Shown: positions 49,316 through 57,213 of the stretch, in pieces
Numbering within the stretch: the first letter of the stretch is position 1
Layout of the letters: every line of letters starts with the position of its first letter
Assembly: GCF_027158205.1 (NCBI RefSeq)
Contig: NZ_JAPVLU010000012.1
Span: forward strand, 121,496 to 185,495
Source of the DNA: Streptomyces sp. H39-S7
GTDB taxonomy: Bacteria; Actinomycetota; Actinomycetes; Streptomycetales; Streptomycetaceae
Length of the DNA stretch: 64,000 nucleotides
Direction of reading: 5' to 3'
Made by a program: the position numbers and the translations under genes
Notes under the pieces: model-generated
What the model was told of the DNA's origin: nothing
The model's input: only the letters and a program-made list of their open reading frames with translations
Databases searched by the model: none

Positions 49316-49711
49316 ATGTACGACGAACAACCCGCGTTCGGCGCCGGCCGGCGTTCGGTGGCCGGGACCACCGTGGTCGAACTCCGGGGTGAGCTGGACC
49401 TCCTCGCCTCGGTGGGGCTGACCCCCTACTTCGACGGACTCGCCCGGTTGGCGGGCTCCGACTTCATCCTGGACCTGCGGGCCGTCACGTTCATCGACTG
49501 CAGCGGTCTGTCGCTGCTCTGCCGGTTCCGGCTGCGGGCCCAGGAGCGCGGGAGCCGTGTCCGGCTGGTCAGCGCCGATCCGGCCTTCCTGAGGCTGCTG
49601 CGGCTCACCCGGCTGGGGCGGGTCTTCGAGGTCCACGCCGATCTGGCGTCCGCGCTGGCCCGGCACGCGGGTGACGCGGGGCCGGGCGCCACGAACGGTG
49701 CCATTGCCTGA
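49316..49711 (+). CDS. STAS-domain anti-anti-sigma factor antagonist
   Basis: This 131-residue single STAS domain reads TVVELRGELDLLASVGLTPYFDGLARLAGSDFILDLRAVTFIDCSGLSLLCRFRLRAQERGSRVRLV. The phosphorylatable Ser of the SpoIIAA motif sits in FIDCSGLSLL. Such proteins bind a serine kinase anti-sigma factor and free a SigF/SigB-type sigma factor. No kinase or sigma gene is adjacent, so it is an orphan of one of the many streptomycete partner-switching circuits. ATG 49316 starts just before the domain. Confidence 0.88.
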   Translation: MYDEQPAFGAGRRSVAGTTVVELRGELDLLASVGLTPYFDGLARLAGSDFILDLRAVTFIDCSGLSLLCRFRLRAQERGSRVRLVSADPAFLRLLRLTRLGRVFEVHADLASALARHAGDAGPGATNGAIA

Positions 49712-49782
49712 TGCGCTGAATAGTTATGCGCTGAGTCGTATTTCGATTGATTCACGGCTCGATCCTGCCTACGGTTCCGGAC

Positions 49783-50382
49783 ATGGAACTCCTGCAGGAC
49801 GTACCCGATCACGCGGCCTATCTCGCCGCCGACGACGTCATCGACCACGGCCATCCGCTGGTCCGCGAGACCGCGCGACGGCTGCGCGCCGCAACCGACG
49901 GCCCCCACGACTACGCCCGCGCGGCCTTCGACTTCGTCCGCGACACCATCGCGCACTCCGGCGACGCCGACGATCCCCGGGTGACCTGGCGCGCCTCGGA
50001 CGTCCTGCGGCTGCGCACCGGGATCTGCCACGCCAAGTCGCACGCGCTCACCGCGCTGCTGCGCGCCGAGGCCATCCCCACGGGGCTCTGCTACCAGCGC
50101 CTGGCGGACGAGGACGGTTCCGCTCCGCTGGTGCACGGCCTGATCGCCGTCCTGCTGCCCGGGAGCACGCGCTGGGCGCGCCAGGACGCGCGGGGCAACA
50201 AGCCGGGTGTGGACACACGGTTCTCGGTGGACCGCGAACAGCTCGCCTGGCGGGTCCGCCCGGAGGCCGGCGAGGTCGACTACCCGGTGCTGTACGCGGC
50301 CCCGCCGCCGGCCGTGCTGGAATCACTCCAGCGCGCCACCGACCGGCGACACCTGTGGCAGCTGCTGCCCACCGCGCTGTGA
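49783..50382 (+). CDS. Transglutaminase-like superfamily protein
   Basis: This 199-residue protein has the transglutaminase core: ARAAFDFVRDTIAHSGDADDPRVTWRASDVLRLRTGICHAKSHALTALLRAEAIPTGLCYQRL with the nucleophile Cys in GICHAKSH, and a His in PLVHGLIAVLLPG. The start is ATG 49783 (MELLQDVPDH); a TTG at 49747 is an alternative. Prokaryotic members are mostly uncharacterised peptidases or amidases. The B3/B4-domain gene follows by 35 bp, so the two are probably one operon. Confidence 0.85.
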   Translation: MELLQDVPDHAAYLAADDVIDHGHPLVRETARRLRAATDGPHDYARAAFDFVRDTIAHSGDADDPRVTWRASDVLRLRTGICHAKSHALTALLRAEAIPTGLCYQRLADEDGSAPLVHGLIAVLLPGSTRWARQDARGNKPGVDTRFSVDREQLAWRVRPEAGEVDYPVLYAAPPPAVLESLQRATDRRHLWQLLPTAL

Positions 50383-50417
50383 ACGCCGTACCACCCGTCA
50401 ACGAACCAAGGTCTGCG

Positions 50418-51131
50418 ATGCCCGCGATGAACACCGCCCAGCCCCTGAACATCACCGTGGCCCCCGAGGTGCACGACCTCGTACCCGGTTTCGTCCCGCT
50501 CGTCGTCGAGGCCCGGGGCCTCGTCAACGGGCCGAGCGACGAACGGAGCTCCGTGCTGCTCGACGACGCGGTGCGCCGGCTCACCGACCGGCTGGCCGGC
50601 CGCGCCCCGCACGAGGACCCGCACATCGCGGCCTGGCGGGAGGCGTACACGGCCTTCGGCGCGAAGCCGTCCCGGACCCGGAACTCCGCCGAGGCGCTGG
50701 CCAGGCGCGCACTCGCCGACGGCGGCCTGCCGAGGATCAACCTCCTCGTCGACCTCTACAACGCCGTCAGCGTGGCCCGTCTCGTCCCGGTCGGCGGCGA
50801 GGACACCGACCACATCCGCGGCGGCATGCGGCTGGTGCGGGCCGGCGGCCACGAGAAGTTCGAGACCGCGGCCGGCGGCGCGCCCGTCGTCGAGCACCCC
50901 GAGCCCGGTGAGGTGGTCTGGCAGGACGACACGGGCGTCACCTGCCGCCGCTGGAACTGGCGCCAGGGCGTCCGCACCCGGCTGACGGAGGACTCCGTCA
51001 ACGCCGTCTTCCTGCTCGAACGCCTCGCACCGATGCCGCTCGACGAGCTGCACACCGCCGCGGGCGAACTCGCCGACGGCCTGCGTCTGCTGAGCCCCGG
51101 GGCGGACGTGACGGTCCGCGAGGCGGACTGA
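50418..51131 (+). CDS. B3/B4 tRNA-binding-domain protein (PheT editing domain-like)
   Basis: This 237-residue protein resembles the B3/B4 editing module of phenylalanyl-tRNA synthetase beta chain, free-standing here (AWREAYTAFGAKPSRTRNSAEALARRALADGGLPRINLLVDLYNAVSVARLVPVGGEDTDHIRGGMRLVRA). Stand-alone B3/B4 proteins may hydrolyse mischarged aminoacyl-tRNA or unusual amino acid esters. The start is ATG 50418 with ATG 50427 an option. It follows the transglutaminase-like gene and converges on plsC. Confidence 0.85.
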   Translation: MPAMNTAQPLNITVAPEVHDLVPGFVPLVVEARGLVNGPSDERSSVLLDDAVRRLTDRLAGRAPHEDPHIAAWREAYTAFGAKPSRTRNSAEALARRALADGGLPRINLLVDLYNAVSVARLVPVGGEDTDHIRGGMRLVRAGGHEKFETAAGGAPVVEHPEPGEVVWQDDTGVTCRRWNWRQGVRTRLTEDSVNAVFLLERLAPMPLDELHTAAGELADGLRLLSPGADVTVREAD

Positions 51132-51158
51132 GCCCGGCCGGGCGCCTCGCGGCACGGG

Positions 51159-51914
51159 TCAGCGCCTGGCGGCCCGCTCGTCACGGTCCGCACGGTCCAG
51201 CTCGGCGGCCTCCTCGGGCGTGGGCGCCGTGCCGCCGAGGTGGCTGGGCAGCCACCACCGGTCGTCGGGGCCGCTGGGCTTGCCCGGGTACGCGCGCTGC
51301 GCGTCCTCCAGCAGCTCCTGGACGCGCATCCGCAGCCGCCTGGTGAGCGCGCCCGGCTTCTCGCCCTCGTTCGCCCGCATCGGCTCGCCCACCCGCATGC
51401 TGATGGGGAACTTGTTGCGGCCGAGGTGGCGCGGGTGCCCCTTGGTCCACAGCCGCTGGGTGCCCCACAGCGCCATCGGGAGCAGCGGTACGCCGGCTTC
51501 CTCGGCGAGCCGCGCCGCGCCGGACTTGAAGGACTTCAAGGTGAACGACTGCGAGATGGTGGCCTCGGGGAAGACACCGATGATCTCCCCGGCCCGCAGG
51601 GCGTCCAGCGCGTGCGCGTACGCGTGCATGCCCTCCGAGCGGTCCACCGGGATGTGCTTCATCGCCCGCATCAGCGGACCGGACACCTTGTGCCGGAAGA
51701 CCGAGTCCTTCGCCATGAAGCGGACCAGCCGCTTGTTCGGCAGCGCGGTCAGGCCGGCGAAGACGAAGTCCAGGTAGCCGATGTGGTTGGAGACCAGGAG
51801 GGCTCCGCCCTTGCGCGGTACGTTCTCCGTGCCGCCGATGTCGAAGCGCAGCCCCTGCACGCGGAACATGGTGCGGGCCACGCCGATGACCGGGGGATAG
51901 ACGAGTTCAGCCAT
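51159..51914 (-). CDS. plsC: 1-acyl-sn-glycerol-3-phosphate acyltransferase (PlsC-like)
   Basis: This 251-residue membrane-associated acyltransferase carries the HX4D motif in VSNHIGYLDFVF (Asn before His), the substrate-binding FPEATIS (the usual FPEGTRS) and PLLPMALWGTQRLWTKG. It transfers an acyl group to lysophosphatidic acid to give phosphatidic acid. The FPEATIS variant is typical of the actinobacterial subgroup. The C-terminus is polar. It converges on the B3/B4 gene. Confidence 0.87.
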   Translation of the reverse strand: MAELVYPPVIGVARTMFRVQGLRFDIGGTENVPRKGGALLVSNHIGYLDFVFAGLTALPNKRLVRFMAKDSVFRHKVSGPLMRAMKHIPVDRSEGMHAYAHALDALRAGEIIGVFPEATISQSFTLKSFKSGAARLAEEAGVPLLPMALWGTQRLWTKGHPRHLGRNKFPISMRVGEPMRANEGEKPGALTRRLRMRVQELLEDAQRAYPGKPSGPDDRWWLPSHLGGTAPTPEEAAELDRADRDERAARR

Positions 51915-52056
51915 GTCCGGGTACCTGCTCTCTCCGGGGCCGGCTCTCCCGGCGGAAGTTACGCGCCCGTAGGTTGCCGGCCGCTGATGGATCGTGCACC
52001 GACAACGTGCCCCGTGTCACCTTGCGTGCCCACGATCCCGCGAGATTCTCGTCACG

Positions 52057-52500
52057 TCACCTCGTCGCACGCCGGAACAAGAGGTACATCTCGCATCCCA
52101 AGCAGTACCCGAAGGCCGCGTTGAGAAACGCCGCGGCCAGTGCGCAGCCGGTCGCCGCCATGCCCAGCCACAGCGGTCCCGCGAAGTAGCCGATGAGGCC
52201 GACGACCGCGAAGGCGAGCCCGACGGCCTGCGCGAAGCGCGGCGGCGCCGGGTCCTCGGTCTCGACCGTCGGGCCGAGCCGGGGGCGGACGAAGGTGGCG
52301 AAGAGCCAGCCGTACGGGGAACGCCGCACACCGGCGGCGGCGGCGACCGAGAAGACCACCGCCTGCGCGGCCAGCAGCCAGCCGCTCCCGGTGACCAGGA
52401 CGGCGGCCAGCACGACCGTGGTGAGGACGGCCCCGAAGCGGGGGCCCCGTACGTCAAGACCGGCGGCGGGGACGGCGTTCGTGGAGTCTGTGGCGTTCAT
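52057..52500 (-). CDS. DUF4395 membrane protein
   Basis: This 147-residue protein has four predicted helices and the conserved C-terminal cysteine pair C133-x-x-C136 (FGYCLGCEMYLLFRR), with the DUF4395 motif DVRGPRFGAVLTTVVLAAVLVTGSGWLL and SPYGWLFATFVRPRL. DUF4395 is often found next to thioredoxin-like or rhodanese genes, as here. It may act in membrane thiol redox or sulfur transfer. ATG 52500 lacks a clear ribosome site. It is divergent from the thioredoxin gene, 88 bp away. Confidence 0.85.
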   Translation of the reverse strand: MNATDSTNAVPAAGLDVRGPRFGAVLTTVVLAAVLVTGSGWLLAAQAVVFSVAAAAGVRRSPYGWLFATFVRPRLGPTVETEDPAPPRFAQAVGLAFAVVGLIGYFAGPLWLGMAATGCALAAAFLNAAFGYCLGCEMYLLFRRATR

Positions 52501-52588
52501 GGAGCAGATGATTCCGGATCGCGCTGCCCCCGGCCCCCCGGGAATCATTGCGGTCCCGTGAACGCTGCACCGCTCCGGGAGGAAAAAC

Positions 52589-53002
52589 ATGACCGGATTG
52601 TTGGTGTGCCTCGCCGTCCTCGCGGCGGCGAGCGCCTTCGGCCTGGTGCACCAGCGCCGGAACGGAAGGATTCGCGTGCGGACGAAGGACGGCGAGGAGC
52701 GGCTGACGGCCGCCGAGATCGGCGGGACGCTCGGCGCGCGCGCCACGCTGGTGCAGTTCTCCAGCTCCTTCTGCGCCCCGTGCCGGGCCACCCGGCGGAC
52801 CCTCGGCGAGATCGCCGACATGGTCGAGGGGGTGACCCACGTCGAGATCGACGCGGAGGCCCATCTGGAACTCGTCCGCAGGCTCGCGATCCTCAAGACC
52901 CCGACCGTCCTCGTGCTCGACGCGAGCGGCGCGGTGGTGCGCCGGGCGGCCGGCCAGCCGCGCAAGGTGGACGTGATCGCGGCACTCGGCGCCGCGGTGT
53001 GA
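52589..53002 (+). CDS. Membrane-anchored thioredoxin-family protein
   Basis: This 137-residue protein has an N-terminal hydrophobic anchor (MTGLLVCLAVLAAASAFGLVHQRR) and a thioredoxin fold with redox motif C62-A-P-C65 (QFSSSFCAPCRATRRTL), then cis-Pro KTPTVLVLD. It likely reduces or oxidises extracytoplasmic thiols. GGGAGG sits before the ATG. The divergent DUF4395 partner also has a CxxC, suggesting a functional pair. Confidence 0.9.
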   Translation: MTGLLVCLAVLAAASAFGLVHQRRNGRIRVRTKDGEERLTAAEIGGTLGARATLVQFSSSFCAPCRATRRTLGEIADMVEGVTHVEIDAEAHLELVRRLAILKTPTVLVLDASGAVVRRAAGQPRKVDVIAALGAAV

Positions 53003-53045
53003 GGGCCGGCGGCCGGGGCGGCGGGCCCGGATCGGTGATCTTGTG

Positions 53046-53102
53046 ATGGGGATCCCATATCGCGGGCGACTCTTGACGGGGCCCGCCCGCCATCGTCACT
53101 CT
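53046..53102 (+). promoter_or_regulatory. Promoter and inverted repeat of the flavin reductase leader
   Basis: ATGGG (53046-53050), GAT, CCCAT (53054-53058) is a short inverted repeat. It is followed by TTGACG (53073-53078), 18 nt, and a weak CACTCT (53097-53102). The -35 lies 36 nt before the leader ATG, mirroring the 37-nt distance at the ssu leader. Confidence 0.5.
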
Positions 53103-53108
53103 GACGTT

Positions 53109-53189
53109 ATGTCGCGAGACCCCCTTCTTCACACGCGCGCGGATGTCGACTTCGGTCGCCATTCGAGTGCGCGCTGTCCGAGTTGTTGA
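53109..53189 (+). CDS. Cys-terminated leader peptide upstream of flavin reductase
   Basis: A 26-codon ORF starts at ATG 53109 and ends TGA 53187-53189. The peptide starts MSRDPLLHTRADVDFGRHSS and ends ARCPSC, with two Cys in the last four residues. It resembles the ssu leader (TR-x-x-(V/I)D-x-x-R-x-x-SA-x-C pattern with a Cys at the very end) and is also probably leaderless. The flavin reductase start follows 53 nt after the stop. Cysteine-linked attenuation is the proposed role. Confidence 0.72.
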   Translation: MSRDPLLHTRADVDFGRHSSARCPSC

Positions 53190-53242
53190 GTGCCACAGAC
53201 GACCATTCGCGTCCGGCCCGACCGCTCCAGAAGGACAACTCG

Positions 53243-53761
53243 ATGACTGCCCTGACCGACCTCGGCACGCATACCGGCACCGGCGCCGGTTTCGACCCGG
53301 CTGTCTTCCGCTCGGTGTTCCGCCGCCACGCGGCCGGCGTCGCCGTGATCACCGCGCCCGGCGACCGGCCGGTGGGTTTCACGGCCACCTCGCTCACCTC
53401 CGTCTCGGCCGAACCCCCGCTGCTCTCGTTCGGCATCAGCACCGGTTCCTCCAGCTGGCCCGTGCTCTCCGAGACGCCGTTCGTCGGCGTCCATGTGCTC
53501 GGTGACCACCAGGAGGCGCTGGCCGCGACCTTCGCGCGCAGTGGCGCCGACCGGTTCGGCCCGGCCACCGACTGGCACGAGGGACCGCACGGCGTGCCCC
53601 TGCTGGGTGACGTCTCCGCCTGGCTGGTCTGCCGCGTGCTGGCCCGGATACCCGCGGGCGACCACCGCATCGTGGTGGCACAGGCCCTCGCGGGCGACCC
53701 GGCGGGCCCCGGCGGCCCGCTCCTCTACCATCAGGGCGGCTTCAACGGGCTGCGCCACTGA
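53243..53761 (+). CDS. Flavin reductase family protein (probable FMN reductase partner of SsuD)
   Basis: This 172-residue protein has the flavin reductase-like split-barrel domain: FRSVFRRHAAGVAVITAPGDRPVGFTATSLTSVSAEPPLLSFGISTGSSSWPVL and FVGVHVLGDHQEALAATFARSG. Such reductases supply reduced FMN to two-component monooxygenases. The ssu operon in this window has SsuD but no reductase, and both loci carry similar Cys-ended leader peptides, so this is a good candidate SsuE-like partner. AAGGA lies 8 nt before the ATG. Confidence 0.85.
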   Translation: MTALTDLGTHTGTGAGFDPAVFRSVFRRHAAGVAVITAPGDRPVGFTATSLTSVSAEPPLLSFGISTGSSSWPVLSETPFVGVHVLGDHQEALAATFARSGADRFGPATDWHEGPHGVPLLGDVSAWLVCRVLARIPAGDHRIVVAQALAGDPAGPGGPLLYHQGGFNGLRH

Positions 53762-53947
53762 CCCGTTCCTGGCCGTCGCGTCGTCAAGGTCACAGTTCAT
53801 CACCCTTGCCTACGGGGCAGGAGCTGGGTGTACTGACGAGTAACCTTCTGCTGGAACGCTGGCGCGTGCCGGTGGGGGGACGCCCCGCCAAGACGCCTAT
53901 GCTGCCTGCAAGGGCAGTTGACGAGACTAAGCAGTAGGAGAGCAGGC

Positions 53948-54733
53948 GTGAGCTTGAGGATCGTTGTCTGTGTGAAGTACGTGCCCGACGCCACGGGCGA
54001 CCGTCACTTCGCCGAGGACCTGACCACTGACCGCGACGCCGTCGACGGTCTGCTGTCCGAGCTCGACGAGTACGCGGTCGAGCAAGCGCTGCAGATCGCC
54101 GACGCCGCCGACGATGCCGAGATCACGGTGCTTACCGTCGGTCCCGAGGACGCCAAGGACGCGCTGCGCAAGGCGCTGTCGATGGGCGCCCACAAGGCCA
54201 TCCACGTCGAGGACGACGCACTGCACGGCACCGACGTGTTCGGTACCTCGCTGGTGCTCGCCAAGGCCGTGGAGCACGCCGGGTTCGACCTGGTCGTGTG
54301 CGGCATGGCCTCCACCGACGGCACCATGGGCGTCCTGCCGGCGATTCTCGCGGAGCGCCTCGGCGTCCCGCAGGTGACCCTGCTGTCCGAGGTGTCGGTC
54401 GCCGGCGGCAAGGTGACCGGCCGCCGTGACGGCGACGCGGCGAGCGAGCAGCTCGAGGCGTCCCTTCCCGCCGTGATCTCCGTGACCGACCAGTCGGGCG
54501 AGGCCCGCTACCCGTCGTTCAAGGGCATCATGGCCGCCAAGAAGAAGCCGGTGGAGTCCCTGGACCTGTCGGACCTGGACATCGACGAGGCCACGGTCGG
54601 CCTCGCCGGCGCCTGGTCCGCGGTGGACGAGGCCACGCAGCGTCCGGCGCGCACCGCCGGCACGATCGTCAAGGACGAGGGCGAGGGCGGCAAGCAGCTT
54701 GCCGAGTTCCTGGCGAGCCAGAAGTTCATCTGA
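53948..54733 (+). CDS. etfB: Electron transfer flavoprotein beta subunit
   Basis: This 261-residue subunit binds AMP and partners EtfA to carry electrons from acyl-CoA dehydrogenases to the respiratory chain. It has IVVCVKYVPDA, LDEYAVEQALQIAD, VLTVGPEDAKDALRKALSMGAHKAIHV, VVCGMASTDGTMGVLPAILAERLGVPQVT and the C-terminal KGIMAAKKKPVES. GTG 53948 has AGGAG 7 nt upstream. etfA follows by 53 bp as an operon. It may also serve the lactate or lipid flavoenzymes nearby, but that is conjecture. Confidence 0.95.
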   Translation: MSLRIVVCVKYVPDATGDRHFAEDLTTDRDAVDGLLSELDEYAVEQALQIADAADDAEITVLTVGPEDAKDALRKALSMGAHKAIHVEDDALHGTDVFGTSLVLAKAVEHAGFDLVVCGMASTDGTMGVLPAILAERLGVPQVTLLSEVSVAGGKVTGRRDGDAASEQLEASLPAVISVTDQSGEARYPSFKGIMAAKKKPVESLDLSDLDIDEATVGLAGAWSAVDEATQRPARTAGTIVKDEGEGGKQLAEFLASQKFI

Positions 54734-54786
54734 GCCGCCGACCCCGCTGCCCCCCGCCTCTCTAGATTTCGCAGGAGACCATTCCC

Positions 54787-55749
54787 ATGGGTGAAGTCCT
54801 CGTCCTCGTCGACCACGTGGACGGTGCCGTCCGCAAGCCGACCCTCGAACTGCTGACGCTGGCCCGCCGGATCGGCGACCCCGTCGCCGTCTTCCTCGGC
54901 GCCGGTGTCGACACCGCCGCCCCCGTGCTCGCCGAGTACGGCGCGGTCAAGGTGCTCGCCGCCGACGCGGCCGAGTTCGCCGACTACCTCGTCGTCCCGA
55001 AGGTGGACGCGCTGCAGGCCGCCGCCACGTCCGTGGAGCCGGTGGCCGTGCTGGTGCCGTCCTCCGCGGAGGGCAAGGAGATCGCGGCCCGCCTCGCGCT
55101 GCGCCTCGACTCCGGCATCATCACCGACGCCACCGACGTCGAGCCGGGCGACGGCGGCCCGGTCGCCACGCAGGCGGTGTTCGCCGCGTCGTTCACCACC
55201 AAGTCGCGCATCACCACCGGCGTGCCGGTCATCACCGTCAAGCCGAACTCCGCCGCTCCGGAGGCCGCCCCGGCCGCCGGCACGGTCGAGCAGCTCGCCG
55301 TCTCCTTCGGCGAGCTGGCCACGGGCACCAAGGTCCTCACGCGCACCCCGCGCGAGTCCACCGGCCGCCCGGAACTGACCGAGGCCGCGATCGTGGTCTC
55401 GGGTGGACGTGGCGTCAACGGCGCCGAGAACTTCCACCTCATCGAGGCGCTCGCCGACTCGCTCGGTGCGGCCGTCGGCGCTTCCCGCGCCGCGGTGGAC
55501 GCCGGCTGGTACCCGCACACCAACCAGGTCGGCCAGACCGGCAAGTCGGTCTCGCCGCAGCTCTACATCGCCAACGGCATCTCCGGCGCCATCCAGCACC
55601 GGGCCGGCATGCAGACCTCGAAGACGATCGTGGCGGTCAACAAGGACGCCGAGGCGCCGATCTTCGACCTGGTCGACTACGGCGTGGTCGGCGACCTGTT
55701 CCAGGTCGTCCCGCAGCTGACCGGGGAGATCACCGCCCGTAAGGGCTGA
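54787..55749 (+). CDS. etfA: Electron transfer flavoprotein alpha subunit
   Basis: This 320-residue FAD-binding subunit has N-terminal [25 protein letters not shown] and the C-terminal FAD domain: [85 protein letters not shown]. It pairs with EtfB. CAGGAGA precedes the ATG. A strong hairpin ends the operon 21 bp after the stop. Confidence 0.96.
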   Translation: MGEVLVLVDHVDGAVRKPTLELLTLARRIGDPVAVFLGAGVDTAAPVLAEYGAVKVLAADAAEFADYLVVPKVDALQAAATSVEPVAVLVPSSAEGKEIAARLALRLDSGIITDATDVEPGDGGPVATQAVFAASFTTKSRITTGVPVITVKPNSAAPEAAPAAGTVEQLAVSFGELATGTKVLTRTPRESTGRPELTEAAIVVSGGRGVNGAENFHLIEALADSLGAAVGASRAAVDAGWYPHTNQVGQTGKSVSPQLYIANGISGAIQHRAGMQTSKTIVAVNKDAEAPIFDLVDYGVVGDLFQVVPQLTGEITARKG

Positions 55750-55769
55750 TCCCGCGACTCGCCGACGAC

Positions 55770-55800
55770 GGCCCCCGCACGCCTGGCGCGTGCGGGGGCC
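55770..55800 (+). terminator. Hairpin terminator after etfBA
   Basis: GGCCCCCGCACGC (55770-55782), loop CTGGC, GCGTGCGGGGGCC (55788-55800): a perfect 13-bp stem, 21 bp after the etfA stop. Confidence 0.85.
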
Positions 55801-55863
55801 CTCGTGCGTCCGGCCGGGCCCGCCGCGCGGGGTTGACCTGGTCCGACGGCGCGGATAGCTTCC

Positions 55864-55882
55864 CTTCAACGGTTTGTTGAAG
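55864..55882 (+). promoter_or_regulatory. Inverted-repeat operator before the DUF6986 gene
   Basis: CTTCAAC (55864-55870), GGTTT, GTTGAAG (55876-55882), a perfect 7-bp inverted repeat, lies 16 bp before the ATG and just before GGGAGG. It probably binds a repressor of an IclR, GntR or LacI type encoded elsewhere, or the neighbouring LacI. Confidence 0.62.
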
Positions 55883-55898
55883 TTCGGGAGGCTGGCAC

Positions 55899-57167
55899 AT
55901 GACGCACGGTGAGACGGTCGGCACGACCTTGGCGGACGCGGTACGGGAGAGCGTCGGTGCCTCGCTCGCCGCGACCGACGCGGAGCTGGCCCGCCGCTAC
56001 CCCGGGGACCCCGGCACCCGGCAGCCGGTGCACACCGTCTACGTCCCCGCCGACGCCTTCACCGCCGGCACCGTGCGCGACTGGGGCCGCCGGGCACTGG
56101 CCGCGCTCGATGAGCACGCCCCGGACGCGGAGGCGTTCGCGCGGGTGCTGGGCCTGAGCGACGAGCTCGCCGGGCCGGTCCACGACCGGGTGCGCGCCAA
56201 GCTGGAGCGCGAGCCCGTGGAAGACCTCCGGATCGATTTCGAGGACGGCTACGGGCAGCGCCCCGACGCCGAGGAGGACGCCGCGGCCGTGGCCGCCGCC
56301 CGGCTCGTCGCCGCCGCCGTCGCCGGGGGCACCGCGCCCCCGTACATCGGCATCCGCATGAAGTGCATGGAGGCGGCGGTCCGCGACCGCGGCATCCGCA
56401 CCCTGGACCTCTTCCTCAGCACCCTGATGGCGTCCGGCGGCCTGCCGGACGGCCTGGTGCTGACGCTGCCGAAAGTGACGTTCCCGCAGCAGGTCGCCGC
56501 GACGGTCCGGCTCTGCGAGGCGTTCGAGACGGCCCACGGCCTGGCGCCCGGCCGCATCGGCTTCGAGATCCAGATCGAGACGACCCAGTCGATCCTGGGC
56601 CCCGACGGAACCGCGACCGTGCCCCGGCTCATCGAGGCCGCCGGGGGACGCGCCACCGGACTGCACTACGGCACCTTCGACTACAGCGCCTCCTGCGGGG
56701 TCAGCGCCGCCTACCAGTCGATGGACCACCCGGTCGCCGACTACGCCAAGGCCGTCATGCAGGTCGCCGCGGCGGGCACCGGCGTCCGGCTCTCCGACGG
56801 CTCCACGAACGTGCTGCCGGTCGGACCGACCGCCCAGGTGCACGACGCCTGGCGGCTGCACCACGGACTGGTCCGCCGCTCGCTCGCCCGCGCCTACTAC
56901 CAGGGCTGGGACATGCACCCCGGCCACCTGCCGACCCGCTACGCCGCCGTCTACGCGTTCTACCGCGAGGGCCTGGACGCCGCCGCGGCCCGGCTCAGGG
57001 CATACGTGGCGAAGACCGGAGGCGACGTGATGGACGAGCCCGCCACCGCCAAGGCGCTCAGCGGCTACCTGCTGCGCGGCCTGGACTGCGGCGCCGTCGA
57101 CCTCGAGGAGGTCACCGCCCGCACCGCGCTCGGCCGCGCGGAACTGGACGCCCTGGCCGGCCGCTGA
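55899..57167 (+). CDS. DUF6986 aldolase/lyase-like protein (HpcH/HpaI or CitE-like barrel)
   Basis: This 422-residue protein has a PEP/pyruvate-type TIM barrel: HTVYVPADAF, DLRIDFEDGYGQRPDAEEDAAA (acidic metal site), GLVLTLPKVTFPQQVAA, RIGFEIQIETTQSILGPDG and the GLHYGTFDYSASCGVSAAYQSMDHPVADYAKAVM block. Homologues in streptomycetes occur with malate synthase or ureide-catabolism genes, but none are here. GGGAGG lies 7 nt before the ATG. A perfect inverted repeat just upstream suggests dedicated repression. The reaction is unproven. Confidence 0.85.
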   Translation: MTHGETVGTTLADAVRESVGASLAATDAELARRYPGDPGTRQPVHTVYVPADAFTAGTVRDWGRRALAALDEHAPDAEAFARVLGLSDELAGPVHDRVRAKLEREPVEDLRIDFEDGYGQRPDAEEDAAAVAAARLVAAAVAGGTAPPYIGIRMKCMEAAVRDRGIRTLDLFLSTLMASGGLPDGLVLTLPKVTFPQQVAATVRLCEAFETAHGLAPGRIGFEIQIETTQSILGPDGTATVPRLIEAAGGRATGLHYGTFDYSASCGVSAAYQSMDHPVADYAKAVMQVAAAGTGVRLSDGSTNVLPVGPTAQVHDAWRLHHGLVRRSLARAYYQGWDMHPGHLPTRYAAVYAFYREGLDAAAARLRAYVAKTGGDVMDEPATAKALSGYLLRGLDCGAVDLEEVTARTALGRAELDALAGR

Positions 57168-57213
57168 ACCCGGGACGGCTCACCCGCCCGCGCCCGGCCA
57201 CCGCGGTCCGCGG

